From the NCBI GenBank assembly GCA_018398765.1, contig JAHBMJ010005331.1, positions 1 to 50,702 on the forward strand: 50,702 nt of DNA. The letters are read 5' to 3'. Source of the stretch: Chromera velia (taxonomy: Eukaryota > Sar > Chromeraceae). A program made the position numbers and the translations under genes. The notes under the pieces were generated by a model. It was given only the letters and a program-made list of their open reading frames with translations. It was not told the DNA's origin and did not search any database. Positions 44,313 through 50,702 of the stretch are shown here, piece by piece. How positions within the stretch are numbered: the stretch's first letter is position 1; every line of letters starts with the position of its first letter.

Positions 44313-45120
44313 GGAGAGTCCTTTCTGTCAGCACAAGGGTCTGCCTCGCCAAGGAAAAATGTTTGCCTCGCTATTGTGTGGGTAGGGAGAGAGAAAAAGA
44401 AAGAGAAACGTCAAGCTACAGGAGGGTACACTCACTGCTCGTGCTGTGGAACTGCTGAGAAGAGTCCTTTCTGTCAGCACAAGGGTCTGTCTTACCAAGG
44501 AAAAATGTTTGCCTCGCTGTTGTGTGGGTGGGGAGAGAGGATTCCGAAAAGAAAGAGAGACGTCAAACTGTGGGAGGATACACTCACTGCTCGTGTTGTG
44601 GAACGGCTGAGGAGAGTCCTTTCTGTTAGCACAAGGGTCTGTCTTACCAAGGAAAAATGTTTGCCTCGCTGTTGTGTGGGTGGGAAGAGAGGATTCCGAA
44701 AAGAAAGAGAGACGTTAAGCTGCGGGAGGATACACTCACTGCTTGTGCTGTGGAACTGCTGAGGAGAGTCCTTTCTGTCAGCACAAGGGTCTGTCTTACC
44801 AAGGAAAAATGTTTGCCTCGCTGTTATGTGGGTGGGGAGAGAGAAAAAGAAAGAGAGACGTCAAGCTGCGGGAGGATACACTCACTGCTCGTGCTGTGAA
44901 ACTGCTGAAAAGAGTCCTTTCTGTCAGTACAAGGGTCTGTCTCACTAAGGAAAAATGTTTACCTCGCTGTTGTATGGGAGGGGAGAGAGGAAAAGAAAGA
45001 GAGACGTCAAGTTGCGGGAGGATACACTCACTGCTCGTGCTGTGAAACTGCTGAGAAGAGTCCTTTCTGTCAGCAAAAGGGTCTGTCTTGCCAAGGAAAA
45101 TGTTTACCTTGCTGTGTATG
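44313..45120 (+). repeat. Six-copy tandem repeat with ~146-152-bp unit
   Basis: GAGTCCTTTCTGT starts units at about 44315, 44462, 44613, 44765, 44912 and 45058 (spacings 147, 151, 152, 147, 146). Each contains AAGGGTCTGTCTTACCAAGG, AAAATGTTTGCCTCGCTGTT, GAAAGAGAGACGTCAAGCTG and ATACACTCACTGCTCGTGCT. A 5-6-bp insertion (GATTCCG) explains the longer units. The last copy is degraded. Unit lengths are not all multiples of three, so the array is not one coding sequence. Confidence 0.92.
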
Positions 45121-45717
45121 AGGATCCGGAGAGAAGAAACGAAAGAGACGGGCACTCCACAAACACGACACACTGTGCAAACATCATGTGCAGTGTCAAT
45201 GCTTCGAGCGAGCTTCATTTCTACATCAAAGTCAGGTTGACAACCTGACAGGAGAAGCTTGTTTTATTCTGAGAAAAGCAACAAGAAGGATACACTCTCA
45301 AAAATCTGCAGAGACGACGGAGGGAAAAATCACGGCTGCACTGAGGCCAGCGTACCGCATGGGAAAGAGGTGGAGCTCTATGGAGCTCTGCAATGTGCAA
45401 TGGAAACACTTCAATCTCTAAGCAGTTCAGAACTAACTTAAGGAGTGCAGAGATGTGCAGAGGTACTGCATGCATAAGGTAGTCCATACTATAGCTCGTC
45501 AGCGATTCGTCATGGCGACGTCAGGTCCCGAAAAGCATGACGTATATATATATGCCAATTTCGGGAAAAAAGACCCGTAAAGCAGTTGCAAGCAAATTTC
45601 GGGAAATTGAGCGCCGGTCGGGCGTGCGCGGGCCAACTGGCCGGGATCGCGAGGGGCCTGCGGCCTCTGTCAGAGCTGCATGGCGCAGATTGCCTGACCT
45701 TCATTCAGGTTGGGATC
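45121..45717. other. Unique spacer between the tandem repeat and the inner inverted-repeat element
   Basis: Mixed sequence with no convincing gene. Short Arg/Ser-rich frames are present only. Confidence 0.4.
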
Positions 45718-45951
45718 AATTTTAGATAAGGTCTCACAGGGCCCCCCCCCATCCATAACGTCCGTAACGTCCGTAACGCCGAAGCATCACAGCTCTCTCT
45801 TGATGGAGCGTATCCATCTCCTCTGTTGTTGGCCCAACTCTGTCTGTCCACTTCACTCTCCTATCTGTAAACGTGTTCCGATCGGGTTTCTTCAGTCCTT
45901 TTCGCTCTACAGGTATGGCTTGCCGAGACAGTGAGTCAAGTGTTTATATTC

Positions 45952-46119
45952 GCATGCCAGGGGCAAGTAGGGTGCTTTTTACTCCCCCCTCTACATAGGA
46001 GACCGGCGCCTTTCCGTAAAAAACTCGTTCTCATAATTGGTAAAGAGTTAGAAGCTGAAACTTTGTGTAAATGCGCCGCTTTAGGGGGGCAAAAAGCACC
46101 CTACTCGCCCCCGGTATGC
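45952..46119. mobile_element. Small inverted-repeat (MITE-like or hairpin) element
   Basis: GCATGCCAGGGGCAAGTAGG continuing GTGCTTTTTACTCCCCCC (45952-45989) is mirrored by GGGGGGCAAAAAGCACCCTA continuing CTCGCCCCCGGTATGC (46084-46119). The arms are about 37 bp with roughly 85-90% identity, around a 93-bp loop. There is no coding content. It is nested in the 45718-48049 element. Confidence 0.7.
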
Positions 46120-46217
46120 GTTTTAGAACCTTCCAAAAGCGTTGTGGTGGTGGAGTCGTCTGATGATGAGTCCCCCCTAAGACTCCCCAGCAGAGCCCTC
46201 TCTTCTCTCCTGAGGCA

Positions 46218-47381
46218 ATGAAGAAGGTTGAAGAAGAAAGTCCGTTGAGGCCGCCGCCATGGAGATCCAGCCGGCTCTCTTCCTGCTTTGCGCCTGCAAG
46301 GTTCAAAATGGAAGAACTCTTGCCCTCTGCCCGCGGCCCTGCAGGGTTCAAAATAGAAGAACTCTCACTCTCTGCCCGCGGCCCTCTTTTCTTGGAAGAT
46401 GAAGATGAAGACAAAGATAAAAATGGTATTGCAGGGCCTGGCTTCACATATGAGACGCCGCCTTATTGTGGTGAGCAAGAAGAAGACGCCAGTGAGGAGG
46501 AATTTGGTGGGGAGGAAGAAGACGGGTACTCTGATGAAGAGGACATGAGTGAGGAAGAAGAGGAGGGGGGAAGAAGAGGAGAGGGGAAGCCCCGGAGGGC
46601 CACAGTCTAGGCCACAGTAGAAAGGGTGAGAGAGTGTAGAAAAAATAAGAAGAATGACCCGCAGGCCTAGCAATAGCATCTGGAGAAGGAGAGAGAAAGG
46701 AAGAGAAATAAAAGGAAAAACAAAAGGAACCGTCCCTCTGCAGTGGCGAGAAGAGAAGCAAAGGAGAGAGAGAGGGAAGAAAAGAAGAGAGAGGTAGCAG
46801 AGGCCAAACAGGCAAGACTGCAGGCTGCGAAGGAGACAGCAGAGCAGAAGCAAGCTAAGAAAGAGGAGCGTGAAAAGAAGATAAGAAAAGATAGGGAAGA
46901 GAGAAAGCTAAGACTGGCGGGGGTCAGGGCTTTGCGGCAAGCTGAGAAAGAAGAAAATAAAAAAAGGAAAAGGAATTCGTTTGTTGATGCTGCGAGAATA
47001 AAAGTGAGCAAGATGGCAGAGAAAATTGCGGAGGCTAAACTAAATACGTTAGATAGCCTCGGTATCCTCTCGGATGCTTTGTTTGAACGAAAGGAAAGTC
47101 TGGCAGAGGAAAGATTCTGCTATCTTAACGCGGCTTGGAAGGCCCCTCTGGAATACCTGAATTTTGTCTCTCCTAATGTGCTGTCGGATTCTGTTCCCTT
47201 TAAGTCAGTCATGTCCTTTTCTCACTCGACGATGATGTTTTTTGTTTTTTGTTTCACTTCTCTTCCCCCCCCCTGTCTCTCTATGGATTGCAGCGGACAT
47301 CAGCTCAGCTTCCTCCGCTTTCTCAACTTCAAGTATATCGGAGAGAGGCTGGATAAGGATATATACGTGACTATACCTTAA
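46218..47381 (+). CDS. Unknown acidic/basic coiled-coil protein gene inside the inverted-repeat element
   Basis: Two protein-like frames and one splice are visible. The first frame (46218-46610) starts MKKVEEESPLRPPP, contains a 45-bp in-frame duplication (FKMEELLPSARG / FKIEELSLSARG, 46300-46390) and ends in a Glu-rich tail. The second (from about 46740) is a long Lys/Glu/Arg/Ala helix (REAKEREREEKKREVAEAKQ and on), then LDSLGILSDALF and CYLNAAWKAPLEYLNF. A GTCAGT donor near 47203 joins in frame to 47295 after TTGCAG, ending KDIYVTIP-stop at 47381. How the first frame connects is unclear. A GTGAGC donor at 46471 to CTGCAG at 46742 would join them but would drop the Glu-rich tail. The charge pattern suggests a nuclear, nucleic-acid-associated role, but no family is recognised. 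Confidence 0.5.
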
Positions 47382-47604
47382 GGGATGCTAAGCCCGTCAT
47401 TGAGTTCAAACACTCACCATCAACACCCATACCTTCGTTTTCCTCATCGTCGGAAGCAACAAGGTCTGGCAGATCAAACTCATTGTCATACAAATCCTCG
47501 AACTCAAGGTAGATGTCAAGGTCCTCATGAGCGGCGTAGTAGATGGGGTCACTCTGGGTCCGTAAAGTCATCTCCCCCGCTTTCCTCTCTCTTTCCACCA
47601 TCAT
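47371..47604 (-). CDS. Possible small acidic protein, convergent with the plus-strand gene
   Basis: From the ATG at 47604 the frame reads MMVERERKAGEMTLRTQSDP, then a strongly acidic stretch (DLDIYLEFEDLYDNEFDLPD, SDDEENEG), ending at 47371: 77 residues. Its 3' end overlaps the last 11 bp of the plus-strand gene. The composition is more protein-like than its surroundings, but no family is recognised. The frame extends upstream into a 13-bp tandem repeat, which argues that only the ATG-started part could be real. Confidence 0.35.
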   Translation of the reverse strand: MMVERERKAGEMTLRTQSDPIYYAAHEDLDIYLEFEDLYDNEFDLPDLVASDDEENEGMGVDGECLNSMTGLASLKV

Positions 47605-47640
47605 AGAGCATAAAACCCAAAGCAAGCAACCAGTAGAGAA

Positions 47641-47712
47641 CGAACACAGAGAACAAGCACAGAGAACGAGCACAGAGAACAAGCACAGAGAACGAGCACA
47701 GAGAACGAGCAA
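47641..47712 (+). repeat. 13-bp tandem repeat (AACRAGCACAGAG)
   Basis: About five head-to-tail copies alternate between AACAAGCACAGAG and AACGAGCACAGAG, just upstream of the small minus-strand frame. Confidence 0.9.
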
Positions 47713-48049
47713 CAAAGAGCAGCGACAGTACCGCGAAAAACACAATGCAAGTGTTACAGTGTATAGCACAGCACGGCATAGCATAGTATGGTAGCACAAA
47801 GCAGTCGATCATGCACAGTAACTCGATTAGAACACAGTGCATGCACAGGAAGCGAGACCGAGGATTGCAACAAGATCGATGGATCGATGGAGAGAGCAAA
47901 GTAAAAGTCAGGCAAATAATTGTGTTACGGACGCGTTGGAATCGGCTTGTCGGGATCCATGGTGATGCGGGATCCATGGTGACGGCCTAGGCCCACGTGT
48001 TACAGACGTTACGGATGGGGGAAGGCCCTGTGGGACCTTATCTAAAATT

Positions 48050-49035
48050 TACTCACAGCTTGCATAACACAGTGGTCTGTTTGGCTCAAACGTCAGCTTT
48101 GCTATGAAAATAGACCGCTAGGTCGAAATAAAGTAGCTTGGCAAAGACCTCCTCGTAAGTGCATCTACTTATTGCAAAGGGCACAAATGGCTCCCACTAG
48201 CTTTAAGGTTTACAACGCCGCAAACCGAATTAAAATCGCGCTGCACGCACTCATGAACCATTGGTTCACGTTTTGGTCATGAGCTGCCAAAAATTCATTT
48301 ATAGGCAAAAAGTCTTCTTCTGAGGGGTGAAAACCCCCCTAAAACTACGAAAAAAACCCCTTTAAAAACCATAAAATTCACTTTTCAAAGAGGTTCTACC
48401 AAAAATTTAGGAGTGCGTGCAGCGCAATTAAAATTGAATTGTCCTTCGGCTACCTTGAGATTTCAGATCGATGACCAGTCAGAAAGGCCGTGTACGGCGA
48501 CTCTACATGAGCGGCCTCGTGTTTCATATCGCTTCTGTCTGCTTTCAGAAGCTTTCTTTCACTTTCTTTTCTGTCTGTACAGTCAGATTGTTCTATTAAG
48601 AAAATCAGGAACGGCATTTGTGTATGCAACATCTTATGCAACGTGAAGCGACCTTGTCATGTTCCATCCGCTCCCATCTGCTTTGGAAAGCGGGCAAAAA
48701 TAAAGTGGCGTTATCGACATTAGTCTTAGTAAGCTTCTGACTCATTTCTGCTCTCCGCAGCCTTTCCCCCAAGTGTACTGCCTCTTAAGCTAGTTGGTTG
48801 GTTACTTTGTTCTGCATGGAAGCTTTATCTTGCATATATTAAGGTTTCGATGCGTGAATGCACGAATGTTGATTCACAAAGATAACACGTATTCAGATAG
48901 GTTCTTTGTCCGCCAAAGCACATAACATCCTGCTTAGCAACTCCTAATGATCAGACCCACAGTCTTATTATTGTTCAGGGCAGTGCTACATGCATGTTTC
49001 TCTCTCTCTCTCTCTATGTGTGTGTATGTATATGT

Positions 49036-49101
<66 letters not shown>

Positions 49102-49769
49102 CTAGGTATATGTATATGTGTGTGTGTGCAAGTGGGTGTCTTCCTCACCGTTCTTTACTCCGCGTCGCTTTATCGTCGCTTCTAATTAATTTGGTCACTC
49201 CATCCCGTCCAAGGACCTGTTTGACCTATAGGGTTTGCAAGAGAGTTGCTCTTCTTTGATCGATATTGATCTAGATATTGATTCGAACTGGGGTTTTGGC
49301 ACCCAAATTTGCTTTGCTGATATTTTGGTTACTTTGTACTTTTTATTTGAAAGCTAAGGCACCCAAAAATGTCTCTGAATCTTTTGTTTCTTTTATTGAA
49401 GAGCCTCTTTGCTTTATTTAAACAATGAAAGAACTCGGAGACAATGAATGCCCGGCGTATCATAATGGCGTATATTAGTGTACCTTTAAATGCAAAGTAT
49501 GTTTCATTTGAAAAAAAAGTAACGTTTTCTTTGCAAAACACACTGTTAATCGTGTGCTCTCGATGCCGAACGTTCTCTTTAACTAGTATGCGAGGAGAGA
49601 CGCCCTTACTATGCAGTGACAATCGCTGTGAAACGCGCTTGACTGTCGATATTGGATCGATTGGTATGCGCTCTGGCTTGACTGTTCTTTAGGGAGGTTC
49701 GGCGATGCTCTTTATAGCACCAGCGTGCATTGATATGCATCGTCATAAAAGTTTTCCATGGGTGTTTTT
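48050..49769. other. AT-rich stretch without a supported gene; TC/TA/TG microsatellites
   Basis: No frame has convincing protein character. 48998-49015 is a TC run, 49045-49068 a TA run and 49069-49096 a TG run. A 97-codon minus-strand frame at 49329-49622 lies in AT-rich DNA and has no recognisable domain. Confidence 0.5.
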
Positions 49770-49918
49770 GTATAATCATTATGGTTATTATGATAATCAA
49801 TCATAATTATTATTATCATTATGATAATCAGTCATAATGATTATAGAACATTACGATTATGTCTATAAACATTACATCATTATCACAATGAAGCCATAAT
49901 GATTATTGAGTTAACCCA

Positions 49919-50665
49919 CAGATAGTAGACGGATGGAAGATTAAAAGTGAAGCAGACATACTAGAAACGGATCTTAAATACAGTTTTCCCCACTGCAGGC
50001 ATGTGCATGTAGAAACCAAGATATCTGTAGATATAAACATCTATAGGTCGGCTTACTGTCGGAATAGTACACTATTCAAACTATTTCTAGACAGGAAATT
50101 AGAATAGTACACTATTTAGGAATAGTTTACTTTTCTGACACCTAAGTAGAATACTTAGAAAATCAGGCCAGCTTAAGGATAAATAGTATAAATAGTGAAC
50201 TATTCATGTTTTAGTTCATGTTATTCTCCCAATAAAACAACAAGTCCAGAACATAGTCTAGACCATCCACCAGCATGTTCCAGTATATTGTTATCGCAAA
50301 ACAAGGAACAAAATGGCAAATCAGGAGGCCACAGAGCACCTGCATGGTAGGGCTGTACATCAGATCAGAGCGAGTGGAGCGCCGTCGCTCAAGCTCAATA
50401 AGGCTCAATTAGGATACTGCAACAAACGCTACAAAAGAATCTGAGTTCAGGTTGGAAAGAGTTTAAAGAGAGCCGTCTCTCCATCACACGCTCTTTTCTC
50501 CTGTCCTTGTCCATTAGGTCTCTTTCCTTCTCCCTCTTGTCATCCCTTTTCTTTGATCTCCCTCTTGTCGTCCTTGGCCAATCTGAGATAAATAAGGAGA
50601 CTCAGTGGGAATGAATGGAAGAAAGACAGAAAGATCGACCCAAATAGAAATAAAGAGAGGGGAAA

Positions 50666-50699
<34 letters not shown>

Positions 50700-50702
50700 A
50701 GG
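49919..50702. other. AT-rich right flank with short palindromes, ending in a GA run
   Basis: Three AATAGT-NN-ACTATT palindromic words lie at 50063-50076, 50103-50116 and 50191-50204. The end of the window is polypyrimidine then a (GA)n run with G homopolymer. No gene is supported. Confidence 0.5.

Larger units (their letters stand above)
45718..48049. mobile_element. 2.3-kb element with ~50-bp terminal inverted repeats flanked by TA
   Basis: The left end reads TTTTAGATAAGGTCTCACAG then GGCC, a C-run and CATCCATAACGTCCGTAACG. The reverse complement of 47996-48049 reads TTTTAGATAAGGTCCCACAG then GGCC, CCCCCATCC and GTAACGTCTGTAAC. They agree over about 50 bp with only a few differences. TA flanks the GATAAGG cores on both sides (45723-24 and 48043-44), consistent with a TA target duplication as in Tc1/mariner-like elements. 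The interior holds a plus-strand gene and a short convergent minus-strand frame, but no recognised DDE transposase. Confidence 0.65.
43158..49918. mobile_element. Segment bounded by a perfect 13-bp inverted repeat with similar AT-rich ends
   Basis: TGGGTTAACTCAA at 43158-43170 is exactly inverted as TTGAGTTAACCCA at 49906-49918. Inside both ends the sequence is dominated by TAATCATTATG-like words (43190-43445 and 49770-49905), as in subterminal repeats of some DNA transposons. No target-site duplication is obvious (CAT before, CAG after). The 6.76-kb interior contains the GGAA tract, the ~148-bp array and a smaller inverted-repeat element, but no recognisable transposase. The two ends could instead belong to two separate related small elements. 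Confidence 0.4.

Noticed and set aside
43521..44352. Open frames on both strands across the GGAA tract
   Set aside because: They are created by purine-strand bias and are pure low complexity without any domain.
44313..45120. CRISPR-like array
   Set aside because: The whole unit is repeated with no unique spacers, in a eukaryotic nuclear context.
44208..45248. Repeated frames through the ~148-bp tandem array (RVLSVSTRVCLTKEKC...)
   Set aside because: Unit lengths of 146, 151 and 152 bp break the frame between copies. The similarity is at DNA level, so I do not call a repeat protein.
47371..47977. Extended minus-strand frame above 47604 encoding Cys/Leu/Ser runs
   Set aside because: The extension is the translation of the 13-bp tandem repeat and lacks a normal start. 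Only the ATG-started part is listed, with low confidence.
49329..49622. 97-codon minus-strand frame
   Set aside because: AT-rich DNA, no domain and no supporting neighbours. It is possible but not supportable.

Overview
This is a 50.7 kb piece of a nuclear eukaryotic genome. Evidence: multi-exon genes with GT-AG introns, a tRNA gene without an encoded CCA end and with internal A and B boxes, a Ty3/gypsy retroelement, a non-LTR retroelement remnant, inverted-repeat DNA elements and many microsatellites. Gene style (ankyrin repeats with 'LFYAAR' cores, long low-complexity inserts, a Patched-like transporter and a peroxisomal-type 2,4-dienoyl-CoA reductase) fits a chromerid or related complex alveolate alga, but this is inference. 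Nothing here looks bacterial.

Layout. 1-7216 (-): a decayed Ty3/gypsy element with gag, protease, reverse transcriptase, RNase H, integrase and a C-terminal chromodomain. It has three in-frame stops and a lost integrase Asp. Its gag reads cleanly only if a 137-bp spliceosomal-type intron is removed. 7217-9318: flank or leader with a G-run cluster. 9319-11517 (-): a 5'-truncated non-LTR element remnant with RNase H-like and nuclease-like parts and four in-frame TAG codons. 12262-14978 (-): a three-exon 2-oxoglutarate/Fe(II) oxygenase, divergent from 15708-18333 (+), an ankyrin-repeat protein. 19088-20358 (+): a small unknown gene whose single intron is bounded by the inverted ends of a repeat element. 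20359-24804: no gene supported.

24805-32379 (-): a seven-exon Patched/RND-type protein of 1920 residues, divergent from 33065-36937 (+), a six-exon secreted protein of 804 residues with no recognised function. 39234-40713 (-): a three-exon short-chain dehydrogenase of the peroxisomal 2,4-dienoyl-CoA reductase type, followed upstream by a tRNA-Lys(CTT) gene at 40975-41047 (-).

41050-50702 is repeat-dominated: a ~180-bp tandem array, a 600-bp GGAA tract, a six-copy ~148-bp tandem repeat, and a nest of inverted-repeat elements. The nest has a 13-bp pair at 43158/49906, a ~50-bp pair at 45718/48049 enclosing two small genes, and a ~37-bp pair at 45952/46119.

The cellular genes do not form one pathway. 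The notable shared trait is splicing: 9 of 21 inferred 5' splice sites read GTCAGT. The most promising unusual object is the intron at 19277-20154, which looks like an intron made by a transposable element. All exon joins were derived by hand from splice motifs and reading-frame continuity, without transcript data.
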